Both the position numbers and the translations under genes were made by a program. From assembly GCA_910577755.1 (NCBI GenBank), contig CAJTNL010000006.1:45033-109032 (forward strand): a stretch of DNA of 64,000 nucleotides. Reading direction: 5' to 3'. How positions within the stretch are numbered: position 1 is the stretch's first letter; each line of letters begins with the position of its first letter. The notes below the pieces were generated by a model. The model saw only the letters and a program-made list of their open reading frames with translations, was not told the origin of the DNA and did not search any database. Shown here piece by piece: positions 43,501 to 51,590 of the stretch. The stretch is from an uncultured Eubacteriales bacterium (GTDB taxonomy: Bacteria > Bacillota > Clostridia > Oscillospirales > Acutalibacteraceae).

Positions 43501-44427
43501 ATGGTGATAGCATCGCAAAAAAAACACAGCACATCAGTCCAAATATTTTATGATGCTGTATGCTTTACATTAGGCAGTATTTTGTATGGATGCTCAGTAT
43601 CTGTTTTTTCAGAACCAAATCAAATTGCACCTGGAGGTGTGACTGGTCTTTCTATTGTATTAAATAGTTTATTTTATACACCAGTTGGTACAATGGTTTT
43701 AATTTTAAATATTCCTCTAATGATATGGGCAGTTATTGAACTGGGATACAAATTGGTGGCAAAAACAATCTTTGCAATTATACTTACGTCTATTGTGATT
43801 GATTTAATTGCAATATTGGTACCGCCGTATCAGGGAGATAAAATGCTGGTTGCAATTTTTGCTGGTGTAACAGAAGGGGCTGGATTGGCACTGATCTTCA
43901 TACGAGGCGGCACAACAGGGGGAACCGATACAGCGGCTCGTTTACTGGGCAAACGGTTTCCGCATGTTTCCATGGGCAGACTGATGATGTTGATTGATTT
44001 TACGGTTGTTTTGATAGCTGCCTTTGCATTTCAAAGCATAGAAAGCGCAATGTATGCAGTAATTGTAATTTTTGTGGCAACACAGATTATTGATGCAATG
44101 TTGTATGGTACCGATGTTGGTACTGGAAAATTGTTGTTTATTATATCTAGAAAAAGTAACGATGTAGCAGATGCCATTATTCATAAGTTATCTAGAGGAG
44201 TTACTATTTTAAAATCCCGTGGTGCGTATACAGGTTCAGACAATGAAGTGTTGCTTTGCGCCGTGCGAAAATATGAAGTATACCGTTTAACCCAATTGGT
44301 ACGTGAGATTGACAATAAAGCATTTATTATTATTGGAGATGCAGGTCAGATTAATGGAGAAGGATTTAAAGAAAATGCACAAGAAGAAAAAACGCTTAGA
44401 GATATTATAAAAAAACGTAAAAAGTAG
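43501..44427 (+). CDS. YitT-family membrane protein with DUF2179 domain
   Basis: 308 residues: five or six transmembrane helices (about 15-200; GCSVSVFSEPNQIAPGGVTGLSIVLN; RGGTTGGTDTAARLL) and a C-terminal cytoplasmic DUF2179 domain (about 225-285; GVTILKSRGAYTGSDNEVLLCAVRKYEVYRLTQLVREID). Function of the family is unknown. ATG 43501 follows AGAAGGTGAT. Confidence 0.9.
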   Translation: MVIASQKKHSTSVQIFYDAVCFTLGSILYGCSVSVFSEPNQIAPGGVTGLSIVLNSLFYTPVGTMVLILNIPLMIWAVIELGYKLVAKTIFAIILTSIVIDLIAILVPPYQGDKMLVAIFAGVTEGAGLALIFIRGGTTGGTDTAARLLGKRFPHVSMGRLMMLIDFTVVLIAAFAFQSIESAMYAVIVIFVATQIIDAMLYGTDVGTGKLLFIISRKSNDVADAIIHKLSRGVTILKSRGAYTGSDNEVLLCAVRKYEVYRLTQLVREIDNKAFIIIGDAGQINGEGFKENAQEEKTLRDIIKKRKK

Positions 44428-44486
44428 GTATTCATTTTGGGTTCTTTGCACCTTGTGTAGAGAACTTTTTACATAAATATAAAGAG

Positions 44487-44526
44487 AAAACCGTTGGATT
44501 TATGGTTAAAATCCAACGGTTTTCCA
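44487..44526. terminator. Bidirectional terminator between yitT-like gene and the N/Q-rich gene
   Basis: AAAACCGTTGGAT (44487-44499) with ATCCAACGGTTTT (44511-44523). T runs occur on both sides, and convergent genes flank it. Confidence 0.88.
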
Positions 44527-44545
44527 AAAACATATTTAGAAACAA

Positions 44546-44743
44546 TTAGTTGCTGTGATTTTGATTTCTTTTATTTTGAGCGTTTTGGGAATTATTATTT
44601 TGTTTTTGGGTCTGAGTTTGTGTGGTAGTATTCTGAGAATTATTGTTTTGAGTTTGAGTGTTTGTATTTTGTGCGTTTTGAGAACGGCCACAGTTTTCCT
44701 GTGTATTTGTTCTTCTGTTTTGTGCGTTATTTTGTTTATCCAT
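44546..44743 (-). CDS. Asn/Gln/Thr-rich mini-protein
   Basis: 65 residues starting at ATG 44743 behind a strong AAGGGGGTGAAATCTC. Roughly half the residues are Asn or Gln, with degenerate repeats (TQTQNNNSQN, TQTQTQKQNNNSQNAQN) and one Cys. No hydrophobic segment is seen. It is followed by a shared terminator. An overlapping plus-strand frame (44555-44857) is hydrophobic, lacks a ribosome-binding site and is the shadow of this one. Function unknown; low-complexity proteins like this occur in spore coats, but nothing here proves that. Confidence 0.7.
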   Translation of the reverse strand: MDKQNNAQNRRTNTQENCGRSQNAQNTNTQTQNNNSQNTTTQTQTQKQNNNSQNAQNKRNQNHSN

Positions 44744-44825
44744 GAGATTTCACCCCCTTATAACTGTATTATGTCTCATTTCGAAAGAGTTTATACGGAT
44801 AAAATAATATTGGGAGCTGATAAAT

Positions 44826-46160
44826 TTGGTCCAACTACCGGAAAATTTTATAAATAGAATGGCAATCCTATTAGAACACGACTATCCTGCTTTTCTAAAA
44901 AGTTACTCAACGGTTTCAAAAAAGGGGATTCGGTTGAATCCATTAAAATGCACTATAGATGTGTTAAGGAAAAATATACCGTTTACTTTGACGTCATCAC
45001 CGTTTTCTCCTCTTTCTTATTATGTTAATGAGGAGGGTATTAAAATTGGTTTGTTGCCAATGCATCATGCGGGCGCATTTTATTCTCAAGAACCATCGGC
45101 TGCTTCAGCAGTGACTGTGCTGGACCCAAAACCTGGCGATCGTGTGTTAGATCTTTGTGCAGCTCCCGGCGGAAAGTCGACTCAAATAGCAGGACTTTTA
45201 ATGGGAAAAGGATTGTTATGGTCCAACGAAATGGTAAAAAAACGATCTAAAATTTTACTTTCGAATATGGAACGCTGTGGTGTACGTAACGCTGTAGTGT
45301 CCTGTTGCTATCCCGATGTGCTTTGTCATAGGCTTGCCGGTTTTTTTGATAAGGTGTTGGTAGATGCTCCCTGCTCCGGAGAGGGTATGTTCCGTCGGGA
45401 CAAACAGGCTATTCAGGATTGGAGTGTTGAACATGTAAGGACCTGTGCAGCTAGACAGTCGGCAATTTTAGATTTGGCATGTGAAGCGGTGGCGCAGAAT
45501 GGTATTTTAGTTTATTCCACGTGTACGTTTTCTAAAGAGGAAAATGAAGATGTTGTTACCGCATTTTTGGAAAGACATCCAGAGTTTATTCCGGAAGATT
45601 GCGGAGTGAGTTTTGGTCGTTCCGGTATTGGTATGCCATGGGCAAGAAGGATTTATCCTATGGATGGCGGAGACGGTCACTTTGTGGCTAAATTCCGCCG
45701 TGTTAAAGAGAACGAGCAGACTTGTTTGATGTATCAAATTACAGCAAAACAAGATATTTCTATGGCAAAAAAACTTTACGACTCGATTATAAAAGAATCT
45801 TGGCAGCATAACATAGTAAAAATCAAAGAGCAGTTTTTATTATTACCTCCAAAATTACCACAATTGGATGGTTTAGGCGTTTTGCGGGCAGGCGTACTTC
45901 TTGGAGAAAGTAAAACAAACCGTGTTGAACCAGCCCATGGCTTGTTTATGGCAACAACAGCAAATCAGCTGCATCAAGTTATTTCTTTTGATAATGATAA
46001 TCCATGTTTATTTCAATTTTTAAGAGGGGAAGAAATTGCAGTACCTAATCATATCAAAGGATATGCCGGTGTTGCCGTAGATGGTATTGTTACCGGTTTT
46101 GGCAAATGCTCCGCAGGAAAATTAAAAAATCACTATCCAAAAGGATTGCGTAATTTTTAG
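44826..46160 (+). CDS. NOL1/NOP2/Sun-family rRNA cytosine-C5 methyltransferase (RsmF-like)
   Basis: 444 residues from TTG 44826, eight bases after GGGAGCT. SAM-binding LDLCAAPGGKSTQIA, catalytic-site VDAPCSGEGMFRRD and STCTFSKEENEDV with the second Cys. The C-terminal part (about 300-444) contains the RsmF-type PUA-like extension (VAVPNHIKGYAGVAVDGIVTGFGKCSAGKLKNHYPKGLR). Probably modifies 16S rRNA. Confidence 0.93.
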   Translation: MVQLPENFINRMAILLEHDYPAFLKSYSTVSKKGIRLNPLKCTIDVLRKNIPFTLTSSPFSPLSYYVNEEGIKIGLLPMHHAGAFYSQEPSAASAVTVLDPKPGDRVLDLCAAPGGKSTQIAGLLMGKGLLWSNEMVKKRSKILLSNMERCGVRNAVVSCCYPDVLCHRLAGFFDKVLVDAPCSGEGMFRRDKQAIQDWSVEHVRTCAARQSAILDLACEAVAQNGILVYSTCTFSKEENEDVVTAFLERHPEFIPEDCGVSFGRSGIGMPWARRIYPMDGGDGHFVAKFRRVKENEQTCLMYQITAKQDISMAKKLYDSIIKESWQHNIVKIKEQFLLLPPKLPQLDGLGVLRAGVLLGESKTNRVEPAHGLFMATTANQLHQVISFDNDNPCLFQFLRGEEIAVPNHIKGYAGVAVDGIVTGFGKCSAGKLKNHYPKGLRNF

Positions 46161-46191
46161 TGAGTATGCTGATATTTAAAACTGTTTTGGC

Positions 46192-46220
46192 TTGAAACTG
46201 TTTCTTATTGGTGGTAAAAT
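46192..46220 (+). promoter_or_regulatory. Promoter of ilvE
   Basis: TTGAAA (46192-46197), 17 bp, TAAAAT (46215-46220). No T-box or other leader element fits in the 32 bases before the start. Confidence 0.7.
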
Positions 46221-46252
46221 AAAATAGAATCCATTGAAAGAAGGTTTTTTCC

Positions 46253-47323
46253 ATGAAGGAAATCAAAATAGAGCTTACAAAGTATCCGAAAGACAAACCA
46301 ACAGATGAATCTAAACTGGGTTTTGGTACTATTTTTACCGATCATATGTTTATTATGAATTATGATGAGGGGCAGGGCTGGCATGATGCCCGTATTGTGC
46401 CGTATGGGCCTATTTCTTTAGAGCCGTCTGCAATGTGTCTGCATTACGGACAAACTGTATTTGAGGGAATGAAAGCATATCGTGCAAAGGATGGCCGCAT
46501 TTTGTTATTTCGTCCCGAAAAAAATATGGCGCGCTTAAATGTTTCTAATGAGCGTTTGTGTATTCCAAAATTGGATGAGGCATTTGCGCTAAAATGTTTG
46601 GAGAAGTTGGTGTCTGTTGAGAAAGACTGGATTCCGTCAGAAGAAGGTACGTCTTTGTATTTGCGTCCGTTTATTTTTGCTATCGACGCACAGGTAGGTG
46701 TACATCCTGGTAAGCATCTGATGTTTCTTATAATCTGTTCTCCTGTGGGCGCTTATTATCCAGAGGGTTTGAATCCTGTTAAGATTTATGTAGAGAGTCA
46801 GTATGTTCGTGCTGTAAGAGGCGGTATGGGATATGTAAAAGCAGGCGGTAATTATGCAGCGTCTTTAAAAGCCCAGGACGAGGCAGAACACCAGGATTAC
46901 ACACAAGTTTTGTGGCTGGATGGCATTGAACGGAAATATATTGAAGAAGTAGGCACTATGAATGTATTCTTTGTTATTGGAGATGAAATTATTACGCCGG
47001 CTTTGCAGGGTTCAATTTTACCAGGTATTACTAGAATGTCGGCGATTGATATGCTAAAATTATGGGGATTGCAGGTTACCGAAAGAACTATTTCTATTGA
47101 GGAAGTATATCAGGCATATCAAAATGGTCAATTGAAAGAGGTTTTTGGCACTGGTACGGCAGCGGTTATTTCTCCGGTAGGTCAATTAAAGTGGAATGAT
47201 AAAATTATGGAAATCAACAATGGAAAAATTGGTGAGATATCTCAACGTCTTTATGATACTCTAACGGGGATTCAATGGGGAGATATAGAGGATAACCTAA
47301 ATTGGACTACAGAGATTAAATGA
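46253..47323 (+). CDS. ilvE: Branched-chain amino acid aminotransferase
   Basis: 356 residues, fold type IV PLP enzyme. FGTIFTDHMFIMNYDEGQGWHDARI, LHYGQTVFEGMKAYR, YLRPFIFAI, MGYVKAGGNYAASLKAQDEA with the PLP lysine region, and LPGITRMSAIDML are diagnostic of the longer Firmicute type. Interconverts Leu/Ile/Val and their keto acids. Monocistronic, with its own promoter and terminator. Confidence 0.96.
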   Translation: MKEIKIELTKYPKDKPTDESKLGFGTIFTDHMFIMNYDEGQGWHDARIVPYGPISLEPSAMCLHYGQTVFEGMKAYRAKDGRILLFRPEKNMARLNVSNERLCIPKLDEAFALKCLEKLVSVEKDWIPSEEGTSLYLRPFIFAIDAQVGVHPGKHLMFLIICSPVGAYYPEGLNPVKIYVESQYVRAVRGGMGYVKAGGNYAASLKAQDEAEHQDYTQVLWLDGIERKYIEEVGTMNVFFVIGDEIITPALQGSILPGITRMSAIDMLKLWGLQVTERTISIEEVYQAYQNGQLKEVFGTGTAAVISPVGQLKWNDKIMEINNGKIGEISQRLYDTLTGIQWGDIEDNLNWTTEIK

Positions 47324-47336
47324 ATCAGTTGATGTT

Positions 47337-47370
47337 AAGGCGGCAGCTAAGCTGTTGCCTTTTTTATTAC
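47337..47370 (+). terminator. Intrinsic terminator of ilvE
   Basis: AAGGCGGCAGC with GCTGTTGCCTT (two G-T pairs) around a TAA loop, followed by T6. Confidence 0.85.
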
Positions 47371-47389
47371 AGAGGTTGTGTATTTTGAT

Positions 47390-48256
47390 ATGAGAGTATT
47401 GTCATTTACGGTTTCGAAAGAGTGGAATCAAGTAAAATTAAAGTATTTTTTGCGGAGTTATTGTCATTTATCTGCACGTTTGCTGACCAAACAAAAACAT
47501 GTTAAAATGGGGTTGACTATCAATGGTAACCATGGAAAAGCCAATGATGTATTAAAAACTGGAGATATTGTGTGTGTGAATTTGCCGGATGTTCAAAAGG
47601 ATATTGAGCCGATTGCATTACCGCTACGTATTTTATATGAAGATGATGACATTATTGTGATTGATAAAGCTTTTGGTATGCCGGTATATCCTACAGCTGG
47701 TCATAATAACGACAGTTTGGCAAATGCATTGTTTTACCATTATCAGCAAAGTAGTGTGTGCGTGGGGTTTCATCCTATTTATCGTTTGGATAAAGATACT
47801 TCGGGGGTGATTGTTATTGCAAAACATGGATATGCTGCTGCAGTGCTTAGCGAATCAATAGAAAAAGAGTATACAGCTATTTGTGAGGGCATATTAGAGG
47901 GAAAAGGTATTATTGATGCGCCAATCCGATTAAAAGATGGTTATACTATACAACGTGAAGTTGCAAAAGATGGACAACGTGCTGTTACCCACTGGCAGGC
48001 AGTATGTCATGCCAATCAGCATACCTTGCTGCATATACGATTAGAAACCGGTCGTACTCACCAAATTCGTGTGCATTTTTCTCATATAGGTCATCCACTG
48101 GCAGGAGATGATATGTATGGCGGTCACCTTGAACAAATTGGCAGACAAGCGCTTTGCTGTTCAAAGGTGTTATTTCAACATCCTGTTACAGGTGTGTGTA
48201 TGAATTTTACATGTGGACCGCAGCGGGATATGGAGGTACTACTAAAATCAAATTGA
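47390..48256 (+). CDS. RluA-family pseudouridine synthase
   Basis: About 288 residues. An N-terminal S4-like segment and the RluA catalytic blocks: VIDKAFGMPVYPT, HPIYRLDKDTSGVIVIAKHG (catalytic Asp in the RLDKDTSG motif), KEYTAICEG and LETGRTHQIRVHFSHIGHPLAGDDMYGG. Modifies rRNA or tRNA; the exact site is not readable. Start uncertain: ATG 47390 used, GTG 47378 possible. Confidence 0.92.
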   Translation: MRVLSFTVSKEWNQVKLKYFLRSYCHLSARLLTKQKHVKMGLTINGNHGKANDVLKTGDIVCVNLPDVQKDIEPIALPLRILYEDDDIIVIDKAFGMPVYPTAGHNNDSLANALFYHYQQSSVCVGFHPIYRLDKDTSGVIVIAKHGYAAAVLSESIEKEYTAICEGILEGKGIIDAPIRLKDGYTIQREVAKDGQRAVTHWQAVCHANQHTLLHIRLETGRTHQIRVHFSHIGHPLAGDDMYGGHLEQIGRQALCCSKVLFQHPVTGVCMNFTCGPQRDMEVLLKSN

Positions 48257-48329
48257 TATTAACCGTTCAAAAAAGGTTTTTTATTTTCGTGTTTTATGGT
48301 ACACTGATAATATAAAGGAGTGGCGGCTA

Positions 48330-49163
48330 ATGTATACATTGATTTGTCAGTACTTATATGGTGAGGAGATTGGAAAATACGCTACTTCTCATTACTCGGA
48401 AGAATGGAATCAGAATGCGTTTTTATGGGGAATTCAAGGGTATGAATTCTTGCTCTTTCATCGTTTTCTATTTTGGCAATCAGGCATTAAACTTGCATCT
48501 TGTGTTGAGTGTTTTAACAAAGTTGGCATGACAGTTATATTAGAAGAAACAGAGTATTATTTGCAACAGCATACTTCTTCTATTTTGAAAATATACTGTT
48601 TAGGTCAAAAATGCAGGGAAATTCTTAAACAGAATACAGAACCATTTATAAAATATGGTTTGCATATGCTGATACAAGAGTATCCTAATGAGCAAGCAAT
48701 TTCCCTTAGAAATAAAATAGAGACTTCCTTGGATATTATTATGCTGCGCTATCTTCGAAATCAGCTGCCTGTTGAATTTGATATGAAGCAGATATTTCCA
48801 AAAGATGCTACAGTACAGAGGGAGATTGCAAAACTGTACAGTTATTTATTAGAGAAATTATTAGATGATAGGCAGGAAAGGGCGGTATTACTGCAAGCTA
48901 CCAAGGACGCTAGAAAAACATGCGGTATGTTTAATGACCGCACTACTTTTAAGAAAAACTTCTTTGAGCGCATGGAGAGAGGTAAGGAGCATAAGTGTCG
49001 TTTATCCAGTTATTTTCGAGGAATTAGCGAAGGAGACGCTTATGATTATGCAAATATCTATCATGCGCAGTGGTCTCTTGAAGATGGTTCTATTTGTACC
49101 AAGAGTTATATAGATTTATTTGAATTTGCTGTGGAGCAATCTAAACAAATTATATATGATTAA
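48330..49163 (+). CDS. Protein of unknown function, 277 residues
   Basis: I do not recognise a family. The protein is soluble, predicted helical and rich in Tyr, Phe and Lys; it has Cys at SCVECF, ILKIYCLGQKC, KTCGMF and KCRLS but no regular metal motif. ATG 48330 follows AAAGGAGTGGCGG, so translation is well supported. It ends 22 bp before luxS and probably shares its transcript. Confidence 0.75.
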   Translation: MYTLICQYLYGEEIGKYATSHYSEEWNQNAFLWGIQGYEFLLFHRFLFWQSGIKLASCVECFNKVGMTVILEETEYYLQQHTSSILKIYCLGQKCREILKQNTEPFIKYGLHMLIQEYPNEQAISLRNKIETSLDIIMLRYLRNQLPVEFDMKQIFPKDATVQREIAKLYSYLLEKLLDDRQERAVLLQATKDARKTCGMFNDRTTFKKNFFERMERGKEHKCRLSSYFRGISEGDAYDYANIYHAQWSLEDGSICTKSYIDLFEFAVEQSKQIIYD

Positions 49164-49185
49164 TATGAATAAAAGGGGTAATATT

Positions 49186-49644
49186 ATGATGAAAAGAATT
49201 CCAAGTTTTTGCGTAGATCATACAAAACTAGAACCAGGTATTTATACCTCTCGTATTGATGGTGATATTGTTACATATGATATTCGTATGAAGAAACCAA
49301 ATGTGCCTCCATTTTTACCGTCAGCGTCAATGCATACAATTGAGCATTTATTTGCAACAATTTCACGTAATTCTGAATTTGAAGATAGAATTATTTATTT
49401 TGGTCCTATGGGTTGCCGTACTGGTTTTTATTTTCTAGTAAGAAACATGGAGCAAGTGGATGTGATTGTACTAATTCAAAGAATTATGGATGCTATTGCA
49501 AATTTTGAGGGTGAAATACCTGGAAATACGGAGGTGGAATGTGGCAATTATTTGGAGCACGATTTAGAGGATGCAAAGAATCAAGCGAAAAGCTTTCTTC
49601 CATACATTGCTAATTGGACAGTGAATCAGTTAAAATACAAATAA
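49186..49644 (+). CDS. luxS: S-ribosylhomocysteine lyase (autoinducer-2 synthase)
   Basis: 152 residues from ATG 49186 (AAAAGGGGT seven bases upstream). Cleaves S-ribosylhomocysteine to homocysteine and DPD, the AI-2 precursor. Zinc ligands HTIEH (50, 54) and the Cys of VECGNYLEHDL are present, along with FGPMGCRTGFYF containing the catalytic Cys-77 region. No pfs or methionine gene is adjacent. Whether AI-2 signals here cannot be told from sequence. Confidence 0.97.
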   Translation: MMKRIPSFCVDHTKLEPGIYTSRIDGDIVTYDIRMKKPNVPPFLPSASMHTIEHLFATISRNSEFEDRIIYFGPMGCRTGFYFLVRNMEQVDVIVLIQRIMDAIANFEGEIPGNTEVECGNYLEHDLEDAKNQAKSFLPYIANWTVNQLKYK

Positions 49645-49686
49645 ATTTTAGCAATTTAAACATATCTTTTCATTATAAAAAAATGA

Positions 49687-49715
49687 TTGCAAAATTGTAA
49701 CCATTGTAGTATTAT
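49687..49715 (+). promoter_or_regulatory. Promoter of the M23 endopeptidase gene
   Basis: TTGCAA (49687-49692), 17 bp, TATTAT (49710-49715). TGTAA-like half-sites overlap and flank it. Confidence 0.6.
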
Positions 49716-49757
49716 GTTATTAAAGGGTTACACAAATGTAATATTTATTTCTAAATA

Positions 49758-51332
49758 ATGAGAGGAAGATTTAAAATTAAATTTTTTGAATTTAAACGTT
49801 CTGAATCTAATCAAAAAAGTGTGAAAAATTTTTCAGGACTAGAACGAATGTATCAGGCATGGAAAAGTATGATTCAATCTATGTTTGAGCTTACAAAAGC
49901 AATTTATTCTGTTACAATTTGCAAAGTACTGACATTTTTTATAAAGCACTCTATATGTATAGCAATGACGGTTAACGAACATACAAACCGGCAGTCTCTA
50001 AAAATAAAACGATGCACTTCACGTATTGCAGTTCCTGTAGCAAGTGTCGTGGTTTTAACATTATTGTTTGGTTTTTCCATATCAAGTATTAATGGGGTTC
50101 AAGTAGCTGCAGAAGAAACTGTAGCTGTATACGGAGATCCGTTGGAAGTGTTTAACCAGTTAATGGAGAAACAAACTAAAACACAATTGATGATACAGCC
50201 AACGTCGGCATTACCTACTAAAACAGCTGAAATTTCAAAATTAAAAACCAATATTGACCTAGAAAAGTCTCATGATAAACCTACAAGTGTGTATCAGGAG
50301 GCGGTAGGGCTCTTTGTAGACGGTAATTTTGTGGGTTCTGTTGAAAATGATGTTGACTTAAAGCTTATGTTAGGTGATTTGTTAAAAAATAATGCGCCTG
50401 AATCTTATATTTCTATTGGTTTTTCAGAAGATATTGAAATCAAAACGGATATCTTTCCTGCTTCTAGTGTGATGTCGGTAAACAAAATAAGAGAAAAGCT
50501 GACCGGTGTTTCACCAAAACAGATGGGATATACTGTTGTAGAAAATGATACATGGGAATCGTTAGCTGAAAAGTTTGGTACAACAAGTAATGAATTAAAA
50601 GCGCTGAATCCTGATGTTCCTTCCCCATTAGAAAGCGGTTCTCATTTAAGCGTTATTGTGAAAAAAGCGATGTTGAATATATTTGTTCTCAAAGGTGAAG
50701 CTTATGAGCAGGATCTCAAGTTTGAAACAGAGATTTTGCAGGATGAAAGTAAATATAATACGTATTCCCAAATACTTACAGAGGGTAAAAATGGCAGGGC
50801 TGCTTATGAGGATAACGTTATTTATATAAATGGTAAAGAAGCTAAGCGTTTTCATGTTTCGACTAAGATGCTGGAGGAGCCTGTTACACAGATAGTAATG
50901 AAAGGTACCAAAATACCGCCAGACGGAAGCGTGCCGGGGGAAAGTAGCGGTACTTTAATATGGCCTTTGCCGACGGTTCGTACTATAAGCAGTAATTTTG
51001 GTTCGAGATGGGATACACACCACAGCGGTATTGATATTGCTAATGGTAAAGCCCATGGAGAAACCATCGTTGCGGCGGATGCAGGAACTGTTGAATTTGC
51101 TCGGTCAGATAATTCTGGTTATGGTTTATATGTGATCATTAACCACGGTAATGGAAGAAAAACACTATATGGGCATACCAGCGAGTTATTGGTAGAATCT
51201 GGAGAAAAAGTTATAAAAGGTCAACCTATTGCACTGGTTGGAAATACAGGAAACTCTTATGGTTCTCATCTTCATTTTGAAGTGATTGAAAATGGTATTA
51301 AAGTAGACCCGTTAGATTATGTTCAGCCATAA
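49758..51332 (+). CDS. Membrane-anchored M23 peptidoglycan endopeptidase with LysM and G5-like domains
   Basis: 524 residues. A cytoplasmic N-terminal region of about 90 residues precedes one transmembrane segment (about 95-115), a helical linker, a LysM domain (about 255-300; YTVVENDTWESLAEKFGTT, LKALNPDV), a G5-like domain (about 310-395) and a C-terminal M23 domain (about 410-524) with zinc residues in HHSGIDIANG and GSHLHFEV and the YGHTS loop. It would cut peptide cross-links in the wall. No clear ribosome-binding site precedes ATG 49758, so the long N-terminus is uncertain. Confidence 0.9.
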   Translation: MRGRFKIKFFEFKRSESNQKSVKNFSGLERMYQAWKSMIQSMFELTKAIYSVTICKVLTFFIKHSICIAMTVNEHTNRQSLKIKRCTSRIAVPVASVVVLTLLFGFSISSINGVQVAAEETVAVYGDPLEVFNQLMEKQTKTQLMIQPTSALPTKTAEISKLKTNIDLEKSHDKPTSVYQEAVGLFVDGNFVGSVENDVDLKLMLGDLLKNNAPESYISIGFSEDIEIKTDIFPASSVMSVNKIREKLTGVSPKQMGYTVVENDTWESLAEKFGTTSNELKALNPDVPSPLESGSHLSVIVKKAMLNIFVLKGEAYEQDLKFETEILQDESKYNTYSQILTEGKNGRAAYEDNVIYINGKEAKRFHVSTKMLEEPVTQIVMKGTKIPPDGSVPGESSGTLIWPLPTVRTISSNFGSRWDTHHSGIDIANGKAHGETIVAADAGTVEFARSDNSGYGLYVIINHGNGRKTLYGHTSELLVESGEKVIKGQPIALVGNTGNSYGSHLHFEVIENGIKVDPLDYVQP

Positions 51333-51354
51333 TGTATGTTTCTAACATATCACT

Positions 51355-51392
51355 AAAAAAGCTCTGCAATTTATCTGCAGAGCTTTTTTAGT
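51355..51392 (+). terminator. Intrinsic terminator after the M23 gene
   Basis: AAAAAAGCTCTGCA (51355-51368) with TGCAGAGCTTTTTT (51376-51389). Confidence 0.93.
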
Positions 51393-51452
51393 TAAAGATG
51401 TTTTAATTTTTTGAGGTTTTTGCTAATAGATACCATTAATTATTGTGAGATA

Positions 51453-51481
51453 TTGACTTTTGCACGTTATTGTATTATTAT
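51453..51481 (+). promoter_or_regulatory. Promoter of murA
   Basis: TTGACT (51453-51458), 17 bp, TATTAT (51476-51481). It gives a leader of about 100 bases containing the inverted repeat ATGTTC-N6-GAACAT at 51548-51565. Confidence 0.75.
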
Positions 51482-51590
51482 CAATAAAGATAATTTTTTA
51501 GAAAACGATAATCTCGCAAATATATGGAAGAATATATGATAGATATAATGTTCAATTTGGAACATAAAAAAATGATTGGGGCGTATCTCA

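Noticed and set aside
44555..44857. Hydrophobic 100-residue plus-strand frame
   Set aside because: It is the antisense of the Asn/Gln-rich gene; Asn/Gln codons read backwards give Leu/Val/Ile. It also runs into the methyltransferase gene.
46141..46252. T-box or other leader before ilvE
   Set aside because: The promoter lies only 32 bases before the start codon, leaving no room, and the T-box sequence is absent.
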